A stretch of DNA of 19,137 bases from Candidatus Glassbacteria bacterium RIFCSPLOWO2_12_FULL_58_11 (GTDB lineage Bacteria; Gemmatimonadota; Glassbacteria; GWA2-58-10), in contig MFIX01000090.1 in assembly GCA_001780825.1 (NCBI GenBank), forward strand, positions 1-19,137, given 5' to 3'. Position 1 is the stretch's first letter, and every line of letters starts with the position of its first letter. Under the pieces are notes generated by a model. That model searched no databases. It was not told the origin of the DNA and saw only the letters and a program-made list of their open reading frames with translations. Shown here piece after piece: positions 1 to 7,984 of this stretch. The position numbers and the translations under genes were made by a program.

Positions 1-1530
1 CACTTTTTTCAGCTCGATTATCTCAAAAAGCTGCTCCGGGTTTAAATTGCCGCAATGCGGGCAGGCGTAATCTTCCACGCCGGCCTGCTGAATGGCCTTG
101 CGGAAATAGACAATGGCATCGAGCGGGTTACCGTCATAGATCGGCCGCCCTCCCTGGTCGAGCACCCAGAGTTTGTCGAACATGTTGAATATCCGGGACG
201 AGGGCTGGTGAATCACCACCACCACCAGTTTCCCCTTGGTGGCCTGGGCCTTGAGTAGGGACATGACGTTTTCCGAGTCTGAGGAAGAAAGTCCCGAGGT
301 CGGCTCATCCACAAACAGGATCGCCGGCTCACGGATGAGCTCCATGGCGATATTCAGGCGCTTGCGCTGGCCCCCGCTGATCGTTTTGTCCAGCGGCGAA
401 CCGACCCGAAGGTCCCGGGTGTGGAACTGCTGAAGCTCATCCAGCAGGGCCTCGACACGCCGCCTGCGTTCCGGAGCGTCCAGATTGGCCATGCAGAGGG
501 AGGTATTGTAGTACAGGTTTTCGAAGACGGTCAAGTCCTCAAATAAAAGGTCATCCTGTGGCACATAGCCGATAATACCCTCGAGTCTGGACGCCTCTTC
601 ATGCAGATCGATCCCGTTGATCAGAACCCGGCCGGAACCAGGATGCAGCTGGCCGTTCAGGATACTTAAGAGCGTGGATTTGCCGGATCCGCTGGCACCC
701 ATCACGCCCAAAAGGATGCCACCGGTTTCGCGGAAGCTGAAATTATGCAGGCCGCTGTCACTGCCGGGAAAGCGGAACTCCAGGTTTTCACCGCGGAAAA
801 CCCACTTGTGGCCGGTCCCTGCTCCAGAGGAAAAATGCGCCGCTATTTCAGAGAAGTAGATCCGCTTTCCCCGCGCATCGCGTATTATGACCCCATCCTG
901 AAGCGGATGCAAAGTTCCGGGATGCACCGGCACCGAATTGAGCGTTATGGGGCTGCCCTCGGCGACTGTGATAAAAAAGGCCCCGACCTCGCTCAGGCGC
1001 AGGACGCAGAATTGCCCGCCGAATTCCGGCTTTACCATACGCCGGTAAAGCCCGTCCTCCGTAGCTTCTTTCTTTTCAAGAAGCAGGAACTCCTCATTCA
1101 GTCGGCGCTTATTGAACGGCTCCTCGATGCCGGTGCAGATCTTCGCCAGCTCTTCCCGGCCGATTTGCAGGGTCTCCGCCACCGCCTCGACCAGTTTGAT
1201 AACCTCTTGCCCAGTCCCTCCCGCTACGCTTAGCTCGATAAAGCAAATCAAAAAGACATATTGTTCATAGCGCGGCAGCTTGGATTTCAGGTTATCCGCG
1301 ATTTCGGCAACCATCTTTATTTTTTCATCGGGCGAAAACTCCTTCGACTGGTCATAAATCTGAAGCATGGATTCAAAGAGCGAGAGGTAGATTTCGCAGG
1401 AGGAGAGATGCAGGTTTTCGGTCATGTACAGCTCGATGATTTTTTTCGCCCTGGACCTGAAGTCCGGGCCGAACATCGAGGTATGGATCGCGAAAAGGTT
1501 CAGGACGGCATTAAGGAGGATCTCGTTCAT
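1..1530 (-). CDS. ABCG-type ABC transporter ATP-binding protein with TerB-like N-terminus (partial, 3' end outside window)
   Basis: An open frame of exactly 510 codons runs from an ATG at 1530 off the window edge; an in-frame TAA directly precedes the ATG, so the start cannot lie further upstream. Residues 1-140 are an all-helical region resembling the TerB-like domain that precedes some bacterial ABCG-type ATPases (family recall, moderate certainty). Residues 175-235 are a short beta-rich stretch. The nucleotide-binding domain follows: Walker A GASGSGKST at 278-286, signature ISGGQ at 384-388, Walker B ILFVDEP at 404-410, and the switch histidine at 441. A CPHC knuckle at 490-493 lies after the ATPase core. 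Family members usually continue into membrane spans and reach about 1000 residues, so roughly half should lie outside the window. The likely role is ATP-driven export or membrane remodelling; the substrate cannot be inferred. Confidence 0.88.
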   Translation of the reverse strand, partial: MNEILLNAVLNLFAIHTSMFGPDFRSRAKKIIELYMTENLHLSSCEIYLSLFESMLQIYDQSKEFSPDEKIKMVAEIADNLKSKLPRYEQYVFLICFIELSVAGGTGQEVIKLVEAVAETLQIGREELAKICTGIEEPFNKRRLNEEFLLLEKKEATEDGLYRRMVKPEFGGQFCVLRLSEVGAFFITVAEGSPITLNSVPVHPGTLHPLQDGVIIRDARGKRIYFSEIAAHFSSGAGTGHKWVFRGENLEFRFPGSDSGLHNFSFRETGGILLGVMGASGSGKSTLLSILNGQLHPGSGRVLINGIDLHEEASRLEGIIGYVPQDDLLFEDLTVFENLYYNTSLCMANLDAPERRRRVEALLDELQQFHTRDLRVGSPLDKTISGGQRKRLNIAMELIREPAILFVDEPTSGLSSSDSENVMSLLKAQATKGKLVVVVIHQPSSRIFNMFDKLWVLDQGGRPIYDGNPLDAIVYFRKAIQQAGVEDYACPHCGNLNPEQLFEIIELKKV

Positions 1531-1944
1531 TTAAAGGGTCCCGACATTTTGATAGGGGAATTGCGCCCGGCGCTGCGCTTAGGCTGATTTGCCGGCGAAT
1601 CTTCAGATTGAGCTATTCCAACGCGCTTCGATACCACTGACTGCTCCGGTAAACAGATTCGATCGGTCCTGGCATACCGTACGGTTTCCCCGGCCGATGA
1701 CCATTTGTGTTTGATTATACAAATTAGCCTCAATTTGGATGTACAGTGTAAGCTTTGTCAATAGCCCATGGGCAATAACTTCGACTCCAAAGCCGTTTTA
1801 CGGCAGACCGCAGCGCAAAGCTGAACCGTACAGCCGCCGGCAATACCTTGAGCAGGTGGTCAGGAAAAGGGAAGACCTAAACAGGCAAGACCGGCAAGAT
1901 CGCCTGGTGAGCGCTGCCGGAAATGCCGGCCCTTGAAACAGAAA
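1531..1944. other. Non-coding stretch upstream of the ABC transporter gene
   Basis: No convincing gene is seen. A 68-codon minus-strand frame (1527-1733) would overlap the transporter start by 4 bases, but it is Arg/Lys/Ser-rich, resembles no family and has no clear ribosome site. On the minus strand a TATAAT hexamer at 1714-1719 could be a -10 element for the transporter gene, but no good -35 lies at the right distance. A TTGACA at about 1757-1762 is too far away. Confidence 0.4.
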
Positions 1945-1972
1945 AAGGGCACGTAAGTTCTTACGTGCCCTT
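1945..1972 (-). terminator. Rho-independent terminator downstream of the metallo-hydrolase gene
   Basis: A perfect 12-bp stem (1945-1956 paired with 1961-1972) closes a 4-base loop. Read on the minus strand it is followed by a T-rich run ending in TTTTTCTG. It lies about 105 bases past the stop codon of the gene at 2078-2938 and faces the right way to end that transcript. Confidence 0.8.
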
Positions 1973-2077
1973 AATCCAAAATGGTGGGCTGTTAGAGACG
2001 AGTTTAGTAATTTTTTAATCGAGACCACCTGAAATTTTCTACAATGCCAAAATCCTATAAGCCTCCTTACTCTCAGG

Positions 2078-2938
2078 TCACCGCACAATCAGGCATTCTC
2101 CCTGCTCAAGCATATGATAGCGCTCCTGAAGCGTGCGGGATAGCTGCAGCTTGACCTCGGTGGCGTACGCATTGGTCCAGAAGCGGTTTTCCGGTGTCTG
2201 CTGATAGGTATCCCTGTGCTGCGGCAAAATATATTCGGGCTCCAGCGTATTGATCAGCATCGTCGACTGCTGGATGAACATGTTGTGTTCGGTCGGTGAG
2301 AAAAAAAGTACGTTCACTCCTTGCAGTTCCAGGTGATCCTGCAACAGGACCGAATCGCCGGGCTGAAGGAATGTTTTCCCGCCGATAGTTATTAAATATC
2401 CGCAGTCTTCCAGGTTGGCCCGGCTGGAGACGGAGTACTTTGCGTGTCCATGGAGTGCCCTGATCGGCAGGACATGGACCCCCAGGATGTCGAACGGCTC
2501 GCCTGGTATAGCCACCTGGATCCGGTTTTCCGGAATGCCCAGACTCCGGGCCTTTTCCACGCAATTGCGTGGAACGACAAACATGCAATTTGAGCTTTTC
2601 GCCAGCTCTCGCGATACTTTGTTATTGAAATGATCTCCGTGCTCGTGAGTTACAAATGAAATGTTCAGCTCCCCGGCCAACTCCGCCGCGGTCACCGGTG
2701 GCTTTTGTATGCGGTCCGCCTCCTCGAGCACTAAATCCGTACCGATTAAAACTCCGTTCGCTTTGATTAGCCACCCGTTCTGGCCGGTCCACCAGACCGC
2801 TATGCCGGAGCTATGGGCACGAATTTCATCGATAATTTGCCTGGAACTCTGCAGGCTGTTTGCCTCCTCCTGCCCGAATGCAGTTGCTCTCAGGACAGTT
2901 AACAAAATAATGACTCTGAGTACGGTGGAAACAATCAT
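2078..2938 (-). CDS. Exported MBL-fold metallo-hydrolase, UlaG-like
   Basis: This is a 286-residue metallo-beta-lactamase-fold hydrolase of the UlaG-like (L-ascorbate-6-phosphate lactonase-like) group. The metal motif HEHGDH is at residues 98-103. Further candidate ligands are the His pair in ALHGHAKY (163 and 165), Asp in PGDS (195) and His in PQHRD (241). The N-terminus is a typical signal peptide: a hydrophobic run of about 15 residues ending near TAFGQ (cleavage around residue 22), so the enzyme should act in the periplasm or outside the cell. I chose the ATG at 2938 because an AAGGAGG ribosome site lies just upstream; an in-frame ATG 21 bases earlier would place that site inside the coding region. 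Substrate unknown. It may share a transcript with the beta-helix gene upstream, since 172 bases separate them without a clear terminator. Confidence 0.88.
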   Translation of the reverse strand: MIVSTVLRVIILLTVLRATAFGQEEANSLQSSRQIIDEIRAHSSGIAVWWTGQNGWLIKANGVLIGTDLVLEEADRIQKPPVTAAELAGELNISFVTHEHGDHFNNKVSRELAKSSNCMFVVPRNCVEKARSLGIPENRIQVAIPGEPFDILGVHVLPIRALHGHAKYSVSSRANLEDCGYLITIGGKTFLQPGDSVLLQDHLELQGVNVLFFSPTEHNMFIQQSTMLINTLEPEYILPQHRDTYQQTPENRFWTNAYATEVKLQLSRTLQERYHMLEQGECLIVR

Positions 2939-2986
2939 GTTGCCCTCCTTTTCAATCAACGTTGTTCCCCGATTACAACCTGTTTG

Positions 2987-3015
2987 CGGACCTCCAATTA
3001 TGGAGGAAAAGTCCG
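2987..3015. other. Small hairpin in the leader of the metallo-hydrolase gene
   Basis: CCTCCA at 2991-2996 pairs with TGGAGG at 3001-3006 around a 4-base loop, and CGGAC/GTCCG can form an outer helix. It lies about 50 bases upstream of the metallo-hydrolase start, in the gap after the beta-helix gene. It could be a weak attenuator or RNA end structure; there is no strong T-tract on the minus strand. Confidence 0.25.
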
Positions 3016-3109
3016 TTTTATAGTCTAGGAAAATATTTTAATAACTCCGCTGGAATCGAGAATTGATATGGAATAAAGAAGGAGCTTTAGCCTTGAGTGT
3101 TTCTTTGTT

Positions 3110-5035
3110 TTAGCGGCGCGGTCCCCAGACCGGTATTTCCGCTCCGCGCTCCAAAGCGCCTAAGTCCGGGGCTGCACCGGTGAAACCATCGTTCACATTG
3201 GGCAGAACGAAACCTCGATCCACCGCTGCTGCGCCCTCGCGCAAAGAGAAATCGAAGTCCCGGGCGAAATACACCGCTGTCGGCCTGTCCGGGTCCGGTT
3301 TAGAAACATTGCTGAAAATATCATAGTCCACCTCTATTCCGTGCTGTTCCTGGCCGGTGCCGGCACGGAATTCAACCAGCGTGGCGAAGCTCCTGAATTC
3401 TTCCCGATTTTCTATCTCATAGTCTCGAAGAACCCCTGGCCGCGGGGCTTTCCAGAAGAATTGCGCCCCGCCCGCACGGTTTGGCCTATATCCGTTGTAA
3501 TCCCAGGTGCTGTAGCTTGTATTCGTGCAGGTGCGGACAAGTTCACGGCCCGGATCGTCCGTGCCCAGGAAGAGGTTGTTTCGGAAATGAGCGTTGGAGT
3601 AACCCGCGCCGTTGCGGTTCTCGGCGATAACGGTGTTGTGGTACAGAACCAGGCCAGCGGGCTGGACCTTGAACTTGAAAGCCATGCCCCAGGGCACGTG
3701 GTACAGAATGTTGCGGATGTAGTAGGCCGGGCCGCCATACACCGGCTGGGCGGACAGGCCGCACTGGGCCGAGTTGAAACAGCGGTTGCGCAGCACGCGG
3801 ATGTTTTGCACCCCACCATCCGCCTCGATGAAATCATCAGTCATCAAATGGATGTCGTTGTTGTAGAAATCGATAGCCGTGGCGCGCAATGAGGGGTCGG
3901 GGTCCGGGCTGCCGTAGGTGCAGACGCAGAGCGCATCGTGGAACCAGGCGATATGGTTGTGACAGACCACGTGGCCCTGGCCGTAAACTTTGACCGCGTA
4001 ATAGCTCCTTAGCGGGCTGGCCTCGTAAACTCCCGGGTCGTACCAACCGAGCAGACGATTCCGGTCGTCCCGGCCGAGTATAATGTTGTCCGAGATGCAG
4101 AAATCCCGCGACCCGGCGAACTGCGTGGTCACGGCGATTCCCACCTCCTCCAGCCGGCAATTGCGCACAGTCAGGCCGCTGCAGCCGGCCACATCCTTGA
4201 GACCCGCGTAGAAGGCGATGTCGCAGTTTACCACGGTCAGGCTCTCGAAAATATGGTAATCCGCGGCCATGACATCGAACAGGCGGTAGCAGCTATCCCC
4301 GTCGAAGATGACTTCACCGTCGCCCGCGGCCCGGATAACAATCGGCTTGTCGGGAGTGCCTTTGGCGGTAAGGACATAAGCGCCGTGGAAGTCCAGGTTC
4401 AGCGGGTCGCTGTATCTGGTACGGTCGGCTTTGTAGCGTCCGGCGTGAATAAGAAGAATGTCACCCGGGCGCACCTTGCGCTCGCTCACTACAGCCCAGT
4501 CGCCGCCGCCCGCGCCCTGGTATGCCTGCATCAACCCGGTGAACGACGGCTCCTGCCGAAACCCCTTCCAGTCCGGCGGGTAGACATGCAGCACACGCCC
4601 TTCCGCGGCAGCCCGCAACTCGTTACGGGTCCTGATCCGGACCGTCCTTTCGGTCTCCCCGTGCACGCCGTCCGGGTCGGAGAGACGCAGGCGGCACTCA
4701 TACTCCGTACCGGGTTGCAGGTCGAAAATGCTGCCGGCGAACATATCCGGGGCGGTGTAGTCGATAAAAGTTTCCGCGGCGAATGTGCGCTCGTTGTCTA
4801 TTCGCAGAAGCGGCAGGGCCTCACGCCAAACGGTTTCGCCGGCCTGGCGATAGCTCACAGCCACACTACTGTTGCGGTTGTCATCCCCACTGATGTTCCA
4901 TTCAAAGCCTAAGCAGATCAGCGTCGGACGCTCCAGAATCAGTTCACCAGAGGTCGCGCGATCCTCGGCCCATAGAATAGTGCAGGGGGAAAAGGCCAGA
5001 AGAATCGCCGCAGGGAATAGCCACCTGAAGGTCAT
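3110..5035 (-). CDS. Exported right-handed parallel beta-helix repeat protein with FN3-like N-domain
   Basis: The product is about 641 residues. Starting at the ATG at 5035 gives a clear signal peptide (MTFRWLFPAAILLAF..., cleavage near ILWAED) and a GGAG ribosome site 7 bases upstream. A start 69 bases earlier (5104) would put non-signal sequence before the hydrophobic run and has no ribosome site. After the signal comes a fibronectin-III-like beta domain of about 110 residues, ending before the RTRNEL stretch. A long run of short Asn-rich strand repeats follows (LTVVNCDIAFY, LTVRNCRLEEV, FCISDNIIL, IRVLRNRCFN, LVLYHNTVIA), the hallmark of pectate-lyase-like beta-helices. It ends in APDLGALERG, a frequent closing motif in this group. 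Many relatives bind or cleave acidic polysaccharides, but no catalytic set can be assigned here. Confidence 0.85.
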   Translation of the reverse strand: MTFRWLFPAAILLAFSPCTILWAEDRATSGELILERPTLICLGFEWNISGDDNRNSSVAVSYRQAGETVWREALPLLRIDNERTFAAETFIDYTAPDMFAGSIFDLQPGTEYECRLRLSDPDGVHGETERTVRIRTRNELRAAAEGRVLHVYPPDWKGFRQEPSFTGLMQAYQGAGGGDWAVVSERKVRPGDILLIHAGRYKADRTRYSDPLNLDFHGAYVLTAKGTPDKPIVIRAAGDGEVIFDGDSCYRLFDVMAADYHIFESLTVVNCDIAFYAGLKDVAGCSGLTVRNCRLEEVGIAVTTQFAGSRDFCISDNIILGRDDRNRLLGWYDPGVYEASPLRSYYAVKVYGQGHVVCHNHIAWFHDALCVCTYGSPDPDPSLRATAIDFYNNDIHLMTDDFIEADGGVQNIRVLRNRCFNSAQCGLSAQPVYGGPAYYIRNILYHVPWGMAFKFKVQPAGLVLYHNTVIAENRNGAGYSNAHFRNNLFLGTDDPGRELVRTCTNTSYSTWDYNGYRPNRAGGAQFFWKAPRPGVLRDYEIENREEFRSFATLVEFRAGTGQEQHGIEVDYDIFSNVSKPDPDRPTAVYFARDFDFSLREGAAAVDRGFVLPNVNDGFTGAAPDLGALERGAEIPVWGPRR

Positions 5036-5414
5036 AAGGCACTCCGGGGGTGCTTTATACGGATACATTAATAAAAAATTAACCAAATTTGACCTGTACG
5101 TCATCAGAGCATGTTGGACCGTTGAAGCTCAAAATTAAGGTGCAGTTCTAAGTAATTGCAACTGATTTTTAGTTTCTGGCGATACACCTGTGTCCTAAGG
5201 CGGACACAATCTCACAGTCTCTTATAAATGCATTTCCTAGTGCAATCGCTATTCCCAGCATTGAAAGTGGGTAATCCGAGTCCTTAATTGTATCCTCTAT
5301 TATCTCAAGTGATCCTTGAAGAATTAAATCATTGCTGCTTTGGACACGTTTTCAAAAATAAATGCCAATCCTGTAAATTGAACATTGAATATTCAACTGT
5401 CCCGGAAGAGTTGA
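5036..5414. other. Intergenic region between the beta-helix gene and the DUF4143 remnant
   Basis: AT-rich sequence with no intact gene. It contains a 60-codon start-less minus-strand frame (listed separately). The gap probably holds the promoter of the beta-helix gene, but no convincing -35/-10 pair was picked out. Confidence 0.4.
5169..5351 (-). pseudogene. Possible gene remnant (60-codon open frame without a usable start)
   Basis: Between an in-frame TGA (5352-5354) and a TAA (5169-5171) the minus strand encodes a protein-like stretch including SLEIIEDTIKDSDYPLSMLG and AIALGNAFIRDCEIVSALGH. Composition and helical periodicity look like real protein. The only ATG is at codon 31 and has no ribosome site. 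I do not recognise the family. The best guess is the 3' end of a decayed gene; chance is possible. Confidence 0.25.
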
Positions 5415-5663
5415 TATGATAAAGCGTACTTTGGCAATAAGATTGAAGGAGGCCGCGAAATCGACATTATCCTCGAAAGCGAAACCAAATTGACACCCGT
5501 TGAGATAAAGTCGGCACAAACGGTGACATCTGATTTCTTCGACGGACTTTCTTTTTGGCGGGAGGTATCTGGCGAGCCTGAGGCTCCCGCCGTTCTGATC
5601 TACGGCGGAGATCGGCCTTTTAGACGTTCAGGAGTACTTGCGTGCCCGTGGTTTGCACTATAG
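5415..5663 (+). pseudogene. C-terminal remnant of a DUF4143-type AAA ATPase
   Basis: An 82-codon plus-strand frame, blocked upstream by TGA at 5412-5414 and ending at TAG 5661-5663, reads as the C-terminal PD-(D/E)XK-like end of bacterial ATPases of the AAA_14/DUF4143 type. It includes AYFGNKIEGGREIDIILESE, then LTPVEIKSAQTV, DFFDGLSFWREVSGE and VLIYGGD. The Asp of REIDIILE and the E-x-K of PVEIKS fit the nuclease-like motif of that domain. The N-terminal ATPase and most of the protein (usually about 400 residues) are gone and no start exists, so it is a decayed relic. It is the only recognisable coding trace on the plus strand and sits just outside the genomic island. Confidence 0.75.
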
Positions 5664-5725
5664 CGGAACAGACAGATGAATTGCTGTCAGAGAGCAACTC
5701 TGGAAGTCTTTCATTTTCATACAAA

Positions 5726-5755
5726 AAGCCCTTTGACATACTGTCCAAAGGGCTT
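5726..5755 (-). terminator. Terminator beyond the displaced tRNA-Asp 3' end
   Basis: AAGCCCTTTG pairs with CAAAGGGCTT around a short loop, and on the minus strand a T5 run follows. It sits 12 bases past the CCA end of the tRNA-Asp fragment at 5767-5816, in the same relative place as the terminator of the intact tRNA. It is plausibly the original terminator of the tRNA gene before the island inserted. Confidence 0.7.
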
Positions 5756-5766
5756 ATTTGTAATAA

Positions 5767-5816
5767 ATGGCGGGGCCGACGAGACTTGAACTCGCGACCT
5801 CCGGCTTGACAGGCCG
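5767..5816. repeat. attL-like direct repeat: displaced 3' end of tRNA-Asp
   Basis: These 50 bases are identical to 12277-12326. They cover the tRNA-Asp gene from the encoded CCA back through the T arm and anticodon loop into the 5' strand of the anticodon stem. Identity then stops abruptly (TTTTTGAGCG here, GCGTTCTAAC in the intact gene). Tyrosine recombinases that use tRNA genes typically duplicate this portion, leaving the displaced 3' fragment at the far end of the element. Confidence 0.92.
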
Positions 5817-5943
5817 TTTTTGAGCGATTTTTCACAATTGTGCAAGTTCTTACATTCAGCCCAAAGGCGCGTGGATGCTGCATTTCATCACTTTGGGGGT
5901 GATGCTATGGATTCGCATAATTGTTATGGTTTCGCACCAATTC

Positions 5944-5985
5944 TGGCACAAACTGACACAGCTTGACCGCCGGTTTTTTGTGTCA
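5944..5985. repeat. Island-end repeat, left copy
   Basis: It begins with TGGCACAAACTGACACA, 17 bases identical to 11998-12014. It continues through a centre close to TTGACCGCCGGT and ends in TGTGTCA. TGACACA at 5954-5960 and TGTGTCA at 5979-5985 are inverted. It lies 127 bases inside the left attachment site. The repeated GACACA half-sites resemble integrase arm-type binding sites, but this is inference. Confidence 0.75.
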
Positions 5986-6070
5986 AAAGACACGAAGTTT
6001 CTGATTCGATTGCCGGTGGAATTGGCAAATTGAAAAGATCCCTTGTGCACCGAATCAGGAACTATGGACG

Positions 6071-7984
6071 TCAAGGCTTCCCTTTAATAATCGGCTGTCC
6101 ATCCAAAGAATCCAGTATTTCAATCAGCCGTCTTTTACGGATATGCTTTTCTCTCAGGTCGTACAGGTATCCGTCCCATTCCATCTGTTTATTTTGTTCC
6201 GCCATAACCTGGGCTGCCTTACGAAGGTAGCGAGCCGCCTCCAGATAGGCGTTTGGTTTTGCTTGCGCGATTTGCTCCTCGGCCAGTTGTTTCCAGATAT
6301 CTACAGCCCGGTGGGGAGCGTGAATCCGGACAGCCGTGGCAATGTCATCCTCAGACGTATAAGCCCAGCCGAACCGTTTCCTGGGACACTGATCGTACCA
6401 GCGAAGTACCTGGTCAGGTTGTTTTTCCAGAATGGCGATATCGATCAATTCGTTAATCATCGGGTAGCTGGAGCGGTTCAGCTTGTCCGGCAAGGTCAAT
6501 CCGGTCGGAGGGAGAGGCCAATCCTGTTGCTTCCACGGGAGCAAGCCGCTTTCAAGATACGCCAGGAGACATTCACGAACTTTCGGCCAGACCTTTACCC
6601 TGTCTGCAGCCTTTTTACAGTCCGTGTAAGTTCGCTGTGAGGGGAGTCGGACGAATTCATCCACGCACATAGCCGACACGACATGCCAGTTTCTTTGACG
6701 TGTGCGTATTTCCCGAAGCTTGCCTCGGAGGCTGTCGGCAATCCCCGGCCATTCTTGTTCGACAGCACGAATCCCTTCTTTAATCCAGTGTTCTGCATCC
6801 TCAAAGCGTTTATCTGCGATAAGGTGATTGACCAGACGTTCATAACTACCGGTCTTTTTTGCTTCAACTTCACAAAGCGGAATGATCTCATTTTTACGGC
6901 CAGCTTGTTCAAGCGCGTAAATAGCCCAGTCGCTAAGCAAGCCACGAGTGTAGTCACGGCTTAATTTATTCGTCACTCCCGACAGTCTGAGCTTATTCAA
7001 CCGTTCCAAAAGAATATCAGCCAGCAGGCTCCAATCCGAGTTTATATGCTGACCCATCAAGTATTCCGCAATATCGTTGCAAAGTTCATATTCATCCGTC
7101 AGAACTGCATCCACCGCCCACACCAGTTTGTCTATGGGTTTGAGAGACGACTGCTCCAACGCTTTGACAACTACCGGCATGCAAGCGGCAATCTCCATGG
7201 CGGTTTCGCCCTCGTCGTCGCTCATTTCCACCTGACGGTTGCCAGCCTCAAGCAACTCTTCACCCAAGGATAATACATCGTCGGCGCAACCCGCAGTCAA
7301 CAAAGCTTCCAGCTTTTTGCGAACTTCGGAATAGTCCGGTGTGTAACCCTCTCCCTGCCAATAGTCATGCCAACCTGGTTCTTCGCTGATCTTGCGAATC
7401 TCCCCGCGAAGATGTGTCACCAGCGTTTTCGTATGCCCGGCTGTGAGTTGATTGCGGTCGCACAGGTTTTGCCCGATTGCCGGGTATTTATCAGCAAGTT
7501 CAAGAATTATCCCGGTCAGTTGAGATTTGCTCTTGCCTTTCAAATAATTATCGATCTCTCCTCTGATATTTTTCGCCTTTGCGGCATTGCCGTCATCCTT
7601 GTGCTTATTACCCAGAATCTCAAGACGCTCGTCGCCATTGGTAACTTTGGGGGTGCGCTTATTGCCTTCGATTCTTTCCAGGTATTCGAGCACCACGGCC
7701 ACAGCGTGTTTGCAATCAGACTCATAGGGACAGGTACAAGTTGAACGCAAGCCTTTATCGCCAATATTAACCTTCGTGGCATACCTTTGTGACCCCTCGA
7801 CCCAAGCAACCAAGGAACCGTCATTCGTTACGGCTAAGCCCGACACTCGATTCTGTCGCTGGTAAGTTCTGCCCCTCGAAACAATTCGGTTTCCGGCCCA
7901 ATCTTCGAGGTGATCCCAGGTTAAATCAGCGAATCGATCAGATGACTTTTTCTCTTTCTGCATATCTTTTTTCCTCGATTTCAT
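6071..7984 (-). CDS. SWIM zinc-finger protein with long helical C-terminal region
   Basis: The product is 637 residues and the last gene of the island operon. The SWIM motif CTCPYESDCKH occupies residues 83-93 (C83, C85, C91, H93) inside the usual short beta/alpha fold at about 25-105. SWIM domains are zinc-binding and mediate DNA or protein contacts. The remaining 530 residues look almost wholly helical with repeated Ala/Leu/Trp spacing (for example LADILLERLNKLRLSG, WAIYALEQAGRKNEI, YLEAARYLRKAAQVM), suggesting a TPR-like superhelical scaffold; no catalytic motif is visible. The ATG at 7984 has GGAG 7 bases upstream and overlaps the helicase gene by 47 bases. An ATG at 7963 with AGG 10 bases upstream (26-base overlap) is an alternative. 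The overlap implies coupled translation with the helicase, so the two proteins probably act together. Confidence 0.85.
   Translation of the reverse strand: MKSRKKDMQKEKKSSDRFADLTWDHLEDWAGNRIVSRGRTYQRQNRVSGLAVTNDGSLVAWVEGSQRYATKVNIGDKGLRSTCTCPYESDCKHAVAVVLEYLERIEGNKRTPKVTNGDERLEILGNKHKDDGNAAKAKNIRGEIDNYLKGKSKSQLTGIILELADKYPAIGQNLCDRNQLTAGHTKTLVTHLRGEIRKISEEPGWHDYWQGEGYTPDYSEVRKKLEALLTAGCADDVLSLGEELLEAGNRQVEMSDDEGETAMEIAACMPVVVKALEQSSLKPIDKLVWAVDAVLTDEYELCNDIAEYLMGQHINSDWSLLADILLERLNKLRLSGVTNKLSRDYTRGLLSDWAIYALEQAGRKNEIIPLCEVEAKKTGSYERLVNHLIADKRFEDAEHWIKEGIRAVEQEWPGIADSLRGKLREIRTRQRNWHVVSAMCVDEFVRLPSQRTYTDCKKAADRVKVWPKVRECLLAYLESGLLPWKQQDWPLPPTGLTLPDKLNRSSYPMINELIDIAILEKQPDQVLRWYDQCPRKRFGWAYTSEDDIATAVRIHAPHRAVDIWKQLAEEQIAQAKPNAYLEAARYLRKAAQVMAEQNKQMEWDGYLYDLREKHIRKRRLIEILDSLDGQPIIKGKP

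Noticed and set aside
1527..1733. 68-codon minus-strand frame overlapping the ABC transporter start
   Set aside because: No ribosome site, no family resemblance and biased composition; an ATGA overlap alone is not enough.
1982..2030. Possible tRNA 3' end (GCCCACCA on the minus strand) beside a terminator
   Set aside because: No T-arm motif, anticodon arm or pairing acceptor stem can be found; the terminator is adequately explained by the metallo-hydrolase gene.
5620..5883. 87-codon minus-strand frame ending in tRNA-like peptide AGGREFKSRRPRH
   Set aside because: That peptide is the usual artefact of translating a tRNA 3' end; the frame crosses the att repeat and a terminator.
5856..6074. 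72-codon minus-strand frame just inside attL, considered as an integrase tail
   Set aside because: No recombinase catalytic residues or family blocks are present; it overlaps the repeat with GACACA dyads, which explains its Cys/Thr-rich look.
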